Assembly (NCBI GenBank): GCA_034670405.1
Contig: JAXDDX010000001.1
Span: 7,366,001 to 7,430,000 of the forward strand
Reading direction: 5' to 3'
DNA from: Hoplostethus atlanticus
Lineage: Eukaryota > Chordata > Actinopteri > Trachichthyiformes > Trachichthyidae
DNA length: 64,000 nucleotides
Numbering within the stretch: position 1 is the first letter of the stretch; each line of letters opens with the position of its first letter. A program made the position numbers and the translations under genes. Shown here in pieces: positions 1-14,279 of this stretch. The notes below the pieces were generated by a model. It was not told the origin of the DNA. It did not search any database and was given only the letters and a program-made list of their open reading frames with translations.

Positions 1-2559
1 AAGTTTCTGTTTTCTCTTTGCTGTTTGTGTATGCTGGTGGTCAACCTTTGCAGATACAGAGGCTCCCCTTTTAAATCCATTCAATTTGTTGAGCTAAGAA
101 CACCAGTGAGAGAGAGCAACAGATGGCATGGTGCGATACCTGTCAACAGGCAAGAAGGAGAGCCGGGACTGCAGGGAACCCCATGATGGGGGTAGGGGAG
201 ATGGGACCAAGCCGAGCCAGACCTCCCAGACCTGTTTGGAGCAGTCAAGTCATTAGCAAATAGTGTTAGTGCTGTTTTTGTGAAGTGACAAAATCACCCT
301 TAGGGGACACTGACAGGTGGTCAAAAGAATTTCAAAGCTAAACAAAAACCAAGAACAAAACCCTGTTATATTATCTTATAGCTATATCTTTAGTAATACT
401 GGCACATTTTTAGGAATGCTGGCAAATAGTGCAACAAGCATAAAATTAGCTTATAAAATGAATTTGAAAGATGTCTAAATAGAATTCCTGTGAAGTCGCA
501 AAAATCCCTGTAAGAATTGACATCTACACAACCAAAGACAGCTGCAGAATGCCTTGTAGACAGCCAAAGGTCAGGGCTATTCCTATGCCTATTCCTATGT
601 GGAATAATTAGGGTAATGGTAATGGTACTAAGATTACTGGTAATTATTGAAGCGCTAGGAACAGTATGGGAGTGAAGGGAGAAACTTTACTTCAGTCAAT
701 GATGATGGCTTGTGCAGACAGAGGAAAACACATACTGGAAACAGTAAATTCTCAAATTGAGTTCAATATTTAGTATACCAGACCAGCACAACACCCAGAT
801 TTTTGACTCCAGAGGTCCTCCTAAGTAGATTTGTCCTCAGATTTTTGCTGCAAGGTCTTTCTAAAGCAACTAACAGCACATGAATACCGATCAGTAACAT
901 GATGAAGGATACACAGCTGCAACATATCACACAACACCTGTTGCTTTCAGTGTGAAAGATATTGACAAACCCGTACTTCTCTTTTAACCTGTTCTCTGAA
1001 TCAATCATATCCCTGGAATCTATCATGCTAACATGTTTTGTGAGGTGCTGGCTTAACTGGCTGGGTGAGATTACACTGTGGTGTGAGAAATGATACAAAT
1101 GTCTAACCAAACCAAGCATTGACAGGTTCATATAATGCTTGGTTCATGGAGCACCAACTGTTACATACCTCACATTTCACTGATGAGACAAGAATAGTAC
1201 TGACACACTACTGGCTGTGAATTCACTCTAGTTTCTGTGACAAAAGTAGCAACGCTTTTTCCCCCCTTACAGCCTGCTCAGTTTACGTCAATCTTATGAG
1301 TTGATGGATGAAACAAAGGCAGGAAGGTGGTGGCGGTCCAGAGGCGCAGGCCTCAGGTGTGAACAGGTGTGTGGGTTCACTGCCATGCTGGAATGGGAGC
1401 AGTTCCAGGTGCACAGCTGCGGGGAGTGGCTCAGAGACATGTACACCCAGCCTCCCGGCCTATGTTGAAATACTCCCTGGAAAGGAGGGTGAGGCTGGCT
1501 GGGTGGGGTTTCTGCATGTATTTTGCCATCATTTAAAATCTTACCAGGCACGGCGTAGAAGAAAACTATGAACAGTGTGTGTGTTTAGAGCTGGGGGTTG
1601 GTGGTTGGTAGAGAAAAAAAGAAAAAAGAGAGAGAAAATCAGGTACAATGTATGGGTTTGAAATGATTTTATTCAGGTTCGGGCACTGTGTGTGTCCATC
1701 TGTGTGTGTGTGTGTAAGGTATGTGGAGGCATGAGCATTCTGTGTATATTTCACAGAAACAGTAGGGACAAAAGCAAACAAAAAGACAAAGAATGATGAT
1801 TGGGAGGTTGCATGTCTGGAAACTAAATGCATGGTAGTCTGGTTTCCTGGGCAACTATTATTCTAATCAATCCGTGATTAAACAACTTTGGTAATCTGCA
1901 ATCCTGCTGTAACACATCCTGCTGAAATTCTGTTGAAAGAGCATGCCTGCATTGAACCTCTCTAAGCCAGGGACAGCATCAATCACAGCCTTAGGACAGA
2001 TTAGGTTCAAGACAAGCTCCCTCTCTCCAGGCTACATGATCGCTAAGTCTTCTCTATCAAAGGTCAGAGCAACCAAGTGAAGGGGATCATTGAGGCGTTG
2101 CGTGGCTGGCAATTTTGAAAGGCAGTGGAGAAATGGGTCAGTGGCTAGTGTGCATGGTTTGGCTTGTGCCACAGATAGAAGCCCACACGTTCTGTATGAG
2201 GATAGATATATGTAGACAATGATGCAGTGAAAGAACACAGCCATCAGAGATTGTGTGTATGGATTTGGCGCTTGCCATTTTGCAGCTTTTAATCCCCGAT
2301 TTTTCTTGTACAATGTGGTCCCACCAGTCCCATTCACTACTAGACAGTATGCCAGACAAGCAGGCTGACCTTTGGTGTCCTTGGAACAGTTGATGCTGTG
2401 TAATGTATTCTGCAGTTGATTCCTTTTTTCATCCTATGAATTTTAACAACTTTTTTCTTTCCTCTGCTGAAGGACCGGGTCTCTCTCTGTGCATCTCAGC
2501 ACTGCTGGATATTATTCGTCTTATTATCTTTCAGAACTCCAATCACCACATGTCCTGTG
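1..2559. other. Non-coding; no gene seen
   Basis: No ORF with recognisable protein features and no RNA gene was seen on either strand. The only notable structure is short (GT)n tracts around 1,689-1,714. Small ORFs here are chance frames. Confidence 0.6.
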
Positions 2560-3660
2560 GAGAAACAAAGCCGTGAGACACAGTCAAAGATGAGAACAGT
2601 GGAGAGAATGACAATTTACTCCAACTGGCTCAGAGAACAGGGGAAGATCAGATTTACGTCATCTTGGCTCTAAAATGCTAAATCTTGATTGGTAACGAAG
2701 ACAACCTATGCAGACAACAACGATTACTTATTTCAATTATTTTATAATCCCATGAATTGAACAAATTTCAATCGGCAATGCTATTGATAGCTTATTCCTC
2801 TATCAAATCACCAGACGGTAAATCAGCGGATGCCAACAGTGTCCATCAGAATCCATTAGCAGTCTGACACTAATTACCAGTGACTCTGGGGTTGATTAAA
2901 GAAATCACCAAGCAGCGGCTCACACAATTATGCAAACGATAGCTCATTTGCAGTGGAGGGGTGGCGGCGCCTGCAAAGATTTGGACAGCTTCACTGCATA
3001 TCCAGACTGGCTGGGGTAAATGGCTTCTTGGACAGCATATCATTACGGGAATGGAGGACAAGGTAGCCTTGTGATGATGATGGCAGAATTTTAATCATGT
3101 TTATCTTGTCCGAGGAGTATACTGATGGATTTCTTCCCACATAGACTTTCTTTTTCATTTGCATATATATATTTTGTGCCTGCACTTGCCCCGTGGCACA
3201 AACCGCCATCTAATTCCCTGGCAAGTGAAGATAAGAGATGTTTGGTGTGTTTAGTCATAATTGATTTTCTGATCTAATTAGAAGCCCTTGAGGGTAATGA
3301 ACAGCATCAAAATACATTCCTAATCACTAAACAATTGCTTTAATGCCACTATCATGTCAAGCCACGTTGTACTGACAGTGTGCAATCAGGAGACATTGGT
3401 CATTTCACAAGCTATGTGAAAGTCAGTGAGCTCCATAGCGCCGGCATTAAAATCATCGCCTCTCTGTCAGCACCAGAGGAAAATCAAATTCTTTCAAACA
3501 GTCTTTCAAATGAGTATGATAAGACAAATGACTGGTGTTTAATTCTGGATGGATTCTTAGTGGGAGTAAGAGCCAGAGGAGTGATATTAAGTACACAAAC
3601 CGTGGCAGCTTTTGGACAGCAGCTAATACTCACTAGGGCAGATACCATCAGATTCTAAGC
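2560..3660. promoter_or_regulatory. Candidate conserved non-coding element(s)
   Basis: About 1.1 kb free of simple repeats and of obvious transposon sequence. It contains an octamer-like ATTATGCAAACGATA near 2,927, ACTAATTACC near 2,869, GCTCATTTGCAG near 2,942 and several ATTA cores. This density is typical of developmental enhancers. A 92-codon plus-strand frame at 3,380-3,658 has no recognisable protein features. Conservation cannot be judged from one sequence. Confidence 0.3.
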
Positions 3661-6439
3661 CAGGCAACAAAAGAGAGCTGAAGAGCCACGGCATCAGGCA
3701 GCATAGACAGATACAATCGCTGTGTATGTGCAATCTGGAGCACTCATTATATGGTGTTGCAATCTGTTAACTCTGCTTAGAGTAATACTGTGGGAATACC
3801 TCCCCTCTCTTTGCTTTTGTAAATAAATAGTATTATACACAGACCCTAAACTGTCGCTCCCTTATAAATCTCCTTGCTGCATACGAACAAGAACAGACTC
3901 GCAGGTTCTCACAAAATGGGATCAGGATTTGCTTCCAAAATATTCAAAATAAATCTCATGTGGTCATGATGGTTGTGTCTTTATGGCCAGGGCACTTTTC
4001 AGCCCTTAATGGGTCAAAGCACAGACTGAAATCAGGATGTCCTTTGTAAGACAATGACACCCCATACATCCACTATGAATTATGAAGTGCACATTGTTTA
4101 ATATATATGCAATATGAATGAAATGTACATAATAAATTGTATTTTATTAACGTGACATACCGGATATTTTGTCACCACTGACATTGTATTTCATTAATTT
4201 GTCAAAAAACATATAATAATGATATGTGTCATTATATTTGACATCTTGCAAGAAATTGCACTGGATTTCATAGTAAATTGCCTCAACCCCTGCTTCCTTT
4301 GTTTGATAAAAAATAGCCTGGTGTGTTTCAGGGGTTCTTCCTCTTGCAGTCAGGCCCCAGATCTCCCCTCCAGCCTCTGAGCACCTGTTAGAGGCAGCTT
4401 CTCCTCGGCATCTGATAAACAACATTGCATAGACAACTTTTTAGCCTTCACATCTGTGATTCCCCCAGCATTTCCAAAATCCCCTTGGCAGTTTAGAGAT
4501 CTTTCTCAGCTGTTAGCATGCCCTCAGGCCAGGGCAGGCTTGCTATGTGCTCCAGCTGCAGGCTTTGCTATGGTCATGGGGCCCCACTGAAGGGCACTAT
4601 TGTCCATTCATAGGGTTCACTGTGTGATAGGTCAGATGAGGGAGAGCCCGGGTTGAGCTGGCAGGAAATGAAGGTGGTGTAGCAGCGTGGTCTATAGTGT
4701 GGGGCTACAGCCTGAATAAATAAAATAGCCTGAATAGGCATAGAACAAGTTCATTCGCTATGCTATATTTGTTAGCATGCACATATATACATTTATGTTT
4801 TAGAAAACTGAAAGCTGTGATAAATCATGGAAATAATTCTTTATATTCACTTAAGCTTCAACTAAAACTGAAATATGTACAGTAGGCTACGTAATTTCCC
4901 TTCATTTGGCATGTTACCCTGCACTGTGTGCGAACCAAAAGCACCTCACAGATGTGCAGATAAATCTTAATTTCTCACCCAGTTAAGCAATTCAACAGGC
5001 TTGAGAAGCAGCATTGCTCCAAGCCAAAGACACCTTTCAGGATCCAGAGAAACTCCAGAACAAATTGGAGAACAAACAGTCACACAGGGTCATTCACATT
5101 ATCCTTTATCTAAAAAGCCAAGGAGCCCAGAAGGTGGGGTGGCTCTACCCAACTATGAACAATAACACACATGTTGTGATACTCCACTGACACTGTTTAA
5201 AGTGACATTTTTCACATACATATTTTGTGAGCCCAGTTCAAATGCGTGCAGCCAGAGACAGCTAACACGATTTTCCAGGGGACGAAGTAATCATCAAAGA
5301 ATGGACAAAGGTATGTTATACAATTGCAAATATTAGCCCAACCACAGTGGGAATAGAGGACACTTTCCAAATGCCTTTTTTGGCTGCACTACAAAAGGGA
5401 CATTGAGAACAAAATGTACTCCTGGCTAGGTCAAATAACTTAATCATTTTCAAGTGTTTACAGTGTTAACCTGATTTTTAATTCCCATGTTTATGGGGTG
5501 TGAATACAAAACAATGTATCAAGTAATGGCCGAGCCAGGCAGGTAGACAGAGGGACAGACATGCAGAGAGAAAACCAGAGAGGGACAGACATGCAGAGGC
5601 AGTGCTCCTTCTAGTTATTACAACAATATCCACATTTTACAAGCAGACCGTTTTGTATGTACATTTACCCCAAAGTATGTCTGGCACTGTGACAAAACGG
5701 CGATGATATTCATTTGATTACATACACAAAGCTTTTTCTAACAACTCCAATGAAATAATATCATATTATCACAGCTTGCCTCAAACCCACTCTGAATTGG
5801 CCCACTGTGTACACTCTACTATGCTGACTAGCTTACATGACTAGAGATGCATTGGAGCTTCACCAAGTTAGATGAATGGGAGAGGGATTTTCACCTCAGA
5901 AGGGAGATGCCTATATCGGTAGACATAATACAGCTAATTATTTCTGCACAAGCAGCTCCTTTTCAGAGGCAAACAAAAGCTAGAAAAAAGGGGAGGAATT
6001 CCACCGTTAGGGGAAAAAACACTGAAGAGGCTTGAGGGAATTTTTCAAAGCACTTACAAAGCTTAACGAGAGGCAAAAATGAGAAAGAGGAAAAAAAGCA
6101 ATTGCTTTGAGACAACGCACCATTGGTGTGTATATTTTCTTTTGGTACCAAACAAGGTCACATATTTTAAGCCAAAGATAATGAGGGACCCGTGGTTCTG
6201 TTTTTCAACATTGAGAAAAGAGAAAGCTAGACCACCATGCACGGGAGGTAATGTTGTGACATACGTTTTTCCTTTTTTCTGTACGCTTTCCATTGAGGGG
6301 GAAAGTAGGGGAGAGAATAAGCATAGTGATGCAGATCGCTCTATGGTCAGCGGTGTAGTGGGGGAGGGGCCAGTACAGACATGGGGTGTTGAGGGATTAT
6401 GGGCCAAAAGGGTGTCTGAACGGCAGACCAACTGACCTT
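3661..6439. other. Non-coding; no gene seen
   Basis: AT-rich sequence with no convincing exon or RNA gene. A short repeated AGAGGGACAGACATGCAGAG motif occurs twice at about 5,548-5,600. Confidence 0.55.
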
Positions 6440-7300
6440 TCCCTCCACTGCACTGGCAACTGCTAATCAGGGGCAATTATAGAGGCCTCATGGCCACAAT
6501 TCACCTAATCCTGTTGTGGGACTGGGAGCCAGATGTAATTACGGCACTCTGGTACCTTGACCCTGGGCCTAGCGGAACTAAGCCCAGAAGCCAACCACAG
6601 CGGCCCAAACTGCCAACTTTAGCTTAGTCCAGGGCAGACAACCAAAGTATTCTGTGCCACCTGTTTCCTGCAGCTATCGCTTCTTTATTCCCCTGAAATT
6701 TAGCTAAGAAGGATCCTGCATAATGTGAGTAAATACAAAGCATTTCCCACAGATGGGAATTCGACAACATAAATGGACTAAGTACACAATGATGCCAGCC
6801 TCCTTTTAATAATGTAATTATTATAGTCATACAGAGGAAATCTTCCAGATGTAAACAAATGCTCTGTAGGATGGACTGCACCAACCTGGAGGACCTTTAT
6901 GCACCTAGTCCCATTTTCTGTGTTACATTCTTCTCAATGGTTGTAAAGCATGCTGTATTCTGCAAGCTTGATTTAGAATGGAGGCAAGAAAAAAAAGGTT
7001 TGTGTAGCTGTAGCAGATCAATAGTGAATAATGTGATGGTAAAGGAGAGGTGAGTTGACAACCATCCCCGCCTCAATCCCAGGAGAAGCGAATGCTGTTT
7101 GACTGTAGAGCACAAAACTAGCCTGTTAGTCGGGCTGCAGCCAGTCAGTTTGAGCGAGACGGGCAACTCCATTACCAGACTCCCACCGATGAAACTTCGA
7201 CAACACGACAACAGAGAGTGATCGCCCGGCACAATGAGCTCTGACAATTAATAATGACTGCGTTTCTGGCTCCTGACTGACTTCCTCCCACTGACTGGCT
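6440..7300. promoter_or_regulatory. Candidate conserved non-coding elements (two cores)
   Basis: Two higher-complexity cores, about 6,440-6,560 (CTGCTAATCAGGGGCAATTATAG region, TGTAATTACGG) and 7,130-7,300 (CGCCCGGCACAATGAGCTC, GACAATTAATAATG), stand out from AT-rich surroundings. They carry homeodomain-type TAATTA/CAATTA cores. Overlapping short ORFs have no protein family features. Confidence 0.25.
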
Positions 7301-8726
7301 GTCTGACCTCCACATCAACAGCCCTGCACAGAAGAAAATGACACCAAACTGCAGCTTCACAGCCTAGGGCGACCTACGGCATCTAAGCTCCCCTTTTTAG
7401 CTACTTTTAGTGGACTGACGATATTCAGTGAAAGAAATGATGTATGTCACGATGTATTGATCACAGAGGAGAAGGAAATATTGTGTTCATTGTTTTGAGC
7501 GCTTTATTTTCTATGTGATTGAATTAAGTACCTTCATGATTGATAGAGAACGTTTTGGAGAAAAACTATGTATTTCCCGTGTTTCTCTCAGGAGCAGTTA
7601 AAAGGATCAATTTACCACCAGCAGCAGTTGCTTCTTGTCAAGTTAGAAACTAATTCCAACGTTATGTAATGCACCATTGATTTCACCTCACAAAATAATC
7701 ATTCATTGGGTTTCTGTTTACGTGCTTAAGTGTCTGATCTAACATCCCAGACTCCAGACTCCTCTGTACCTTTCTCCAGTTGGAAGGACCAAAACCTGCA
7801 ACACCACAGTTCAAGCATACATTGGTTTACATTGAAATAGGACATACAATTTAAGTACAATACAGATGAAGTATTTACTGGTCAAAAGTATAAAAACAAT
7901 AACCCCATTAATCATACTGAAATGATCAAATGTTTCAGGTACTATTCATATATTGTTATTGGAAGGTCTCCCTCTGTGACGCTGAAGAGACTGTCCTTGA
8001 GAAATTCTGGCATTTCTCTCAAAGATTTCCTCCCCAACTCTGATAATAAATCCTGATAAAATGTCTGAATGCAACAAACTATTATAGTTCTTTCAAACAC
8101 AACTACATAACTGAGAGAGCAAAACCCGTATTACCAAAACGACACACAAATGTTTATCTTATGAGATATTTGGAAATCAATCTCAAATATATTTGCTTGT
8201 TGATCAATTGGTTGCATCGCTATCTGTGATAGAATCCAAGAGCTGATCAAACTTCGCTTGTTGTGTCTGGGGGTTTGGGAGAGACACATCAATAAATCTG
8301 ATCTGTCAGTTGAAATAATTTGGGGTATTTAAATGTCATTCAAACTGTGATCATTTATACGCTGTATTCAACACCCAGTCAGAATGGACACGCCTACCCA
8401 CAATTCCTTTACTTGTTCTATAACTCGACTTCTAAAATGAAATAGAAATGGCAATCCATCGTTGTATAGAAGGGTGAAACCCTCTGGGGATAGACGGGCT
8501 AAGCCTTTGAAAAGTGGAACATTAGATCAGACACCAACGTACAGAGTACAAACAGACTGCTGCTAGTGGTGCAACCAGACAGATTGATTTAATGAAATGT
8601 AAACAATGTTACTGGCCAATGTTAAATGCATTTACAGTCAATCTTTCATTGCAGTTTTAAAAGCTTTTAAGAAGCCTTTTAAAGAATTTGTATCTTCACT
8701 TTTTAAGTGGCTGTGTATTTCTTATA
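7301..8726. other. Non-coding; no gene seen
   Basis: No exon-like frame, RNA gene or clear repeat recognised. Confidence 0.55.
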
Positions 8727-8763
<37 letters not shown>

Positions 8764-8804
8764 GCTAATAATAATAATAATAATGCTAATAATAATAATA
8801 ATGC

Positions 8805-8856
<52 letters not shown>
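8727..8856. repeat. Compound trinucleotide microsatellite (TAC)n(TAA)n
   Basis: About 13 TAC/ACT units are followed by TAA units interrupted by GC twice, ending in a long pure AAT tract. Apparent poly-Leu/poly-Ile reading frames across it are artefacts. Confidence 0.97.
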
Positions 8857-9589
8857 CAAACTCCAGGCCATGTGAAAACTGGATAAAACTAGGCTGGACA
8901 CAAAGAATGACATCACTCAGGCCATGGACTGATAGCACTATAATAAGCACTCCACTTCCTTGTTTGTGCATCATTTGGACATGAGCAACTTTACCTCTAT
9001 GTCACCACAGTTCACATCTTATAATGTCACCTCTGCACACACACCATTTTTTAGAGGTTCATATTTCATTTGCATTTTTGTTCTGCAACAGAAATTGCAA
9101 AATAAATCTATTTTCCCTCCATTGTTGTTATTGATTCGTCTGCTCAAAGGTTTCAGAAGGCTTTGTATTCTGAGAGTATTTTCAAGTAAATTGACATGGG
9201 CAACACATCTCAAAATGAGCTACTACACAACAAAGAGTTAAACCTTTCTCTCAGATTGTAGCATCTCTTGTTTCCAGCAGAGGTCTTTGAGGGGTAAAAT
9301 AATGAGGGATGAAGATGCAACGGATGCATCTAGCATTACAGAAAAGTGCTCCCCTGAGCGACCAGGACACATAAAGCTAGAGGCAGAGGACAAACTGCCT
9401 CTGAACTCAGACTGATGACTGGAGGAAAAAACTCAGGCAGAAATCAAGCCTCAACCCACCTTCATTTCATAATTACTGAGATAACAGAATTCACAGATTC
9501 ACAATAATCCTTACTTGTTTTTAAAACCACAATTTCTTACATTCAAACAAAAATAATTTGTATATTTTTTGTAAATGTCCAAATCAGTG

Positions 9590-9590
<1 letters not shown>
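8857..9590. other. Non-coding; no gene seen
   Basis: Lies between two microsatellites. No exon-like frame recognised. Confidence 0.5.

Positions 9591-9678
<88 letters not shown>
9591..9678. repeat. (ATCT)22 tetranucleotide microsatellite
   Basis: Eighty-eight bases of uninterrupted ATCT units. Its purity suggests it is polymorphic. Confidence 0.98.
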
Positions 9679-9999
9679 GCTTCATTGTGGGTGGTAAAGG
9701 ATCAGTGTTCAAGTAATGGATCTCACCTCAAATTTTGCTGTATTAGTCACCAAGCTCTCCCAGGTCTTTGCACACAAGTGGTTGCAGCAACCCTAGCGTA
9801 GAGCACAATGGCATCGTAGCGTTGTGTATGTGAATTCCTGCAGTATATTCAGGTGTTCTTAATATCACTGCACCTCAGGGAAATCAGAGGCTTTTGTTTC
9901 GTCTGTCTCCACAGAGGGGCTGGAAATTCAGAGGATTTTGAATAAACTGCTCTTTGTGAAAAGAATTGTTAAGGTTATCAGATGACGGCAAGGACTGAT

Positions 10000-11060
10000 T
10001 ATCCTGCGAGAATTTCCTGTCAACTGACTCCTAATGAGTTTTCTGCCATTTCCAAACAGAAACAATTAGATATCAGTCATGCACACAAGGAACTGGGCAT
10101 CCTGGCTCATCATTTCAACGAGACAATTCTCATTTATTCCTTTTTTCGATGAATGCGTAATGTCATTCTTTTGTTTCACGCTGACAAATTAGAGCGGCCT
10201 TTTGATGTTGAGAGGGAGGGAGTTGATATTCGGCAGAAATTTAAATGTCATCTGCATTCCTTTGCCGCACGTTTATATCAGTCACACTATGCTGCGAAAA
10301 GAATCACAGGAATACGTGTTACTTCAAAATCTTACTATATTTTATAAGCATGACAGACTGCTTGTTCATTGGAGGAACATCATTTATGAAGCTTGCCAAA
10401 ACCTGGCAGCGTTGTTGTAATTTCCACTTGTTGTTTGTGATGCAACGTAAAGGTGCATTTGGAGATACTTTCTGGCCTAACTCAAATAAAGAAAATTTAC
10501 AGTAGGGTATGAAATATTGATAGTGTCTAGCTCCAGAGTGTATGAAGGTCAAGCCTTTTTTTATTACAATAGTACAAAGGCAGCTGTCTCACTCAAGTCT
10601 TTGTCACTCTGAGCCAAATCAATATTCGTTGACATTTGTAGTAAGGTGCAGGACAGCAGGGGTGAGACTGGAGCAGAGCGTGTACAAAGGATGGGTTTTG
10701 GAGATGGTTGACAGGCCCCGGTGTGACCATTAGCTTTCTGAGAGACCCTGCGGTGCTCGAGGAGTGGGAGGTTGGCGAGGCACTGTGGGCCTTTCATTTA
10801 GAAGAGGCTGCGGGAGACCCAGATGAATAACTCGGCCACACAACAGAAGATAATGGAAGGTTTCAGTCTTCAATGCAGCATTCAATGACCATAAAAAAAA
10901 CAAGGCTTACAGATGAGGCATTTGAATTGGGAGCAAATAATCATGTTTTCCGAGTCATATTTCCCTACCTCAAATTTATTCTGAATGCCTGTGTGGCTGA
11001 TCTGCACCCCATCGCAGACCAATTTATTCTGCAGTCATCACAGTTGGCAACAGGGTAATA
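10000..11060. promoter_or_regulatory. Candidate conserved non-coding elements
   Basis: Repeat-free cores at about 10,010-10,400 and 10,930-11,060 with ATTA/TAAT and CAATTAG sites. Overlapping open frames in several phases (10,153-10,505) are mutually inconsistent as coding sequence. Enhancer identity is inferred from texture only. Confidence 0.22.
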
Positions 11061-13199
11061 ATAATACGCTTCACTTGCACTTTCACTTTAATGTATGTAA
11101 TGTATTTTTATTATACTGAATCATAGAAAATGATTTTGTGCATATCACATGGAACCTATATCGTAACCGTCATGATGATAGTAAAACAGTAGACTATTTT
11201 AGACCACGCTGTATTATCAGTAGAAGAAAAGGCTAAATAAAAGCTACTAGACAGCCTTCTTGTATAAATTCATAACTTTTGTGCAAGATGACGGATTTTA
11301 TGTTTGGAAATCAGCCGCTGTGTTTTGTTGCTAGAAGAATAGAGATGAAGCTTCTCTACTTATCATCTCCCCCAAGAAGATTTTGCAATTAAAATGCAAT
11401 GATTTGTAAAACAATGAAATCTAGACTGTAGCAAAACAACAATAGATAAACTTGTTGTCTGTAATAAACTGTAATGACATTACCATAATTAGATAGTTAG
11501 ACAAATTACAATATTGTTAGGGAGATTACAATTACACCAATTACACTGGTTAAGTGTGTTTTATTGAGTTTTGCTGATGGGAGAAAGGTCAATTGCAGTT
11601 AGATCCACCCAGATGATGCAGTGACAAGGTGTCTTGAAAACCCTTCAATTCCTTGTCATGGTAAGACTGATTGACATTTTCTCTCTGTGTCTGCTGTGTA
11701 TTCTGCAGAGACAGAAGAGCAAAAGTGACTCATGGATCGGAATATTGATTTCAACTAAACAAGGGCTTCATCGTTATCATGCACTGTGTGTCTCTGTGAG
11801 AACAGAGCTGGTCCACTCTGTCCTCAGGGACTGCCCTCTAACAGGTACTATGAAATAATGAGGGATTTGAAGGGAGCAGATCAATAATTGAATGGCTATT
11901 TTTTTTTTCTGTCAGCGTCTGCCTGCAAAACTTTGCTTTATTAACATGTTGCAGTGAAGCTGCTGTCAGTTTGTGCCTCCCAGTGTGAAGCTGACCACAG
12001 GGCAGCCGCAGGGCATGCTACCCAAGCATGCCAGAAAGAGAGCCATCCAGTGCTTCTATTCATTACACAGATGGGAATTATGGCTGCCTCAGTGACAGAT
12101 GAGATGACTATATTTTTGTGTTATGCTGTCTATACTCACTTTCCCTTTGGGCTCAGTAATGTATGTTGCCTTGGGTACACCTGCAACTTTCATTTACCAT
12201 TTTTGGTGCTTTGCACCCATTTTTCATGCCACAGCACAAATGAAAAGATTTAATCTAGACAGATATTTTGTATCACATGCACAAGTTATTTGTTTTCAAA
12301 TGGATCCAATTCTTTGTGTGCAAGGCTGTTGAGGCTACAATATTTCACTCTAGCCAGTGAAACCCAGGAGATAATCAATATGACATGCCAAACAATAGAA
12401 CACAATGATTTGAGTTTAATACCCTTGGCTCAGGAATCACTAATGTTCCTGTTGCACAAAATCGATCTCTTCCACACCGAAGCAGTTCTAACTGAAACGC
12501 ATTGAGTAAGGAGGAGTGAAACTACATCAAACACACATTGAGATCTTGATTTTCCACTTCACCTGCTTCGACTAGGAATCCAGATAAGAACCTGCTGCAG
12601 CACACGTATGACGTTAGCATGTGCCCACTACACACAGCATGTTATTTATGTGACACAAATAACAGACTGAACGCACAATCACTAGTCATCTAGGTGTTTT
12701 GGATGTTTTAAGGCAAACTGACATTGAATCCAACAATTTGTTACAGTATGTATCGTACCAGATGAACATTTAATTGTTTTTCAGGATAAATTACAATTCA
12801 TTGTATCTTGTTTAGTAATTTAATGCAACAAACTGGACACATGTCTTTGTATCTCAGTCTAACCCAAGACTAAGTAGGTAACAGCGCTGATTATAGCTGG
12901 TTTGATACATTGGTGCAATAACAGTGATCACTTTGCTCATAAGATTTCCACAGGTTCTGTGAATTCTCTATCAATTGAATGATTTCTTTACATTACAATG
13001 CTACAGAGATAGATAGATTGGCTGTCAGCCAATCAGAGGAAATGTATTGGTATGTTCTCTGCATGCCTGGAGATGGACACAATTTAATAGATTTAATGGA
13101 TAAAGTATATACTACAATGGTATAAAACTGTTGAATAAAGTTGCGATATACTGGTGAAATGATGTAGAACGGTTTGTTAAAAGAGTAAAGTGTAGAGGC
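11061..13199. other. Non-coding; no gene seen
   Basis: Mostly AT-rich sequence with no recognised exon, RNA gene or transposon end. Confidence 0.5.
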
Positions 13200-14240
13200 C
13201 AACATGTAATTAATTAACCATGTCCCGAAAGCAGCAAATGACAGCCGCATTTCAGGGCTCCTATTACAGGGTGTTGAATTCCACGCCCCGGGGGAGACTG
13301 CCACATCTCAGGAATCTCTCTCTCTCAAATCAGATACATGATAAATATTCAATGACACATAGGCTTATGGGTAATAACGGGCTCTGTTTCCCTGAACTTG
13401 ATGGAAGAGGGGCTTGACGGAGCAACGTAATACAGACCCCTCAAACCAAAGCGCAAGTCTGCATCAACGCCCCCTCGGGATTCACTCTCTGATCTCCAAA
13501 CCGTAGACGCCAGTGTCAGTAAATGATCCCCGTAGCACACTCCTCTCCTTACAGGTGAAAGCGCATTGGAGCAGCTACAGAAGATTCACACAGTAAGAGT
13601 GTGATGTTACAAAAAGCAAAATGTGCGTGAGATGCACAGCGCTCTTATTTTGGTGTTGTTCATTTTAGGGGGATGTTAACTAACGCAGCCTGTTTCTTTG
13701 TTCGCCTGCCTCCTGCGCCTCCCAGTAAATGGTTAATGTCCGTTGTGTTTGCCTTCCCAGTTACTGAAGTCACTCCCTGACAGCATGATCAATAGAGCAA
13801 ATTACTTCGCACTGTCAGCTATCACCTTTCTCTCAGAGCAGGCTTACAGAGAGTGCAGGGCGTTTGTGAGTGTCTGTATGAAATGGTATGGGTGATGTGG
13901 CGGGCAATTAATTCCCCTTGCAGATCATTTGTAGATCATAGAGCAAATCATTCAATCGAATGGATCTCATGAGAGCCGTAATAACCATCATAATAATTTC
14001 TCCCATAGAAACGGGTTATAATGCTGCAAAGTCGATGTTACTGTAAATCATTGTTTCACATCAGCATGTTGAACGAAGAGTTATGTTAATCAGCTATAGA
14101 GCCAGGGCAAATTGTGCTCTCAGCCTGTGACCCTGATTAAGTCATCAGACAGAGCTACTTAACCGGAGGTCAGGATCCTCTGTCACACTGTCCTGCAGCT
14201 CACACAGGATACACAATGAGTTTGTAGAGGATCACAAGGC
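13200..14240. promoter_or_regulatory. Candidate conserved non-coding element, strongest of the desert
   Basis: Long high-complexity interval, especially 13,890-14,170, with GGGCAATTAATTCCCC, CATAATAATTTC, TGTTAATCAGC and CTGATTAAGTCATCAG (TGATTAAGTCA, an AP-1/homeodomain-like composite). There is no simple repeat and no coherent coding frame. The texture is that of a deeply conserved developmental enhancer, but this needs cross-species alignment. Confidence 0.35.
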
Positions 14241-14279
14241 ACTGTACCTCGATGAGCACTGGATTTTACACAGCAAAAA

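Noticed and set aside
3380-3658. 92-codon plus-strand ORF as a small gene
   Set aside because: No recognisable domain, no splice or start context, and the sequence texture is that of non-coding DNA.
8606-8916. ORFs with long Leu/Ile or Ile/Ser runs on both strands
   Set aside because: They are translations of the TAC/TAA microsatellite and have no non-repetitive domain.
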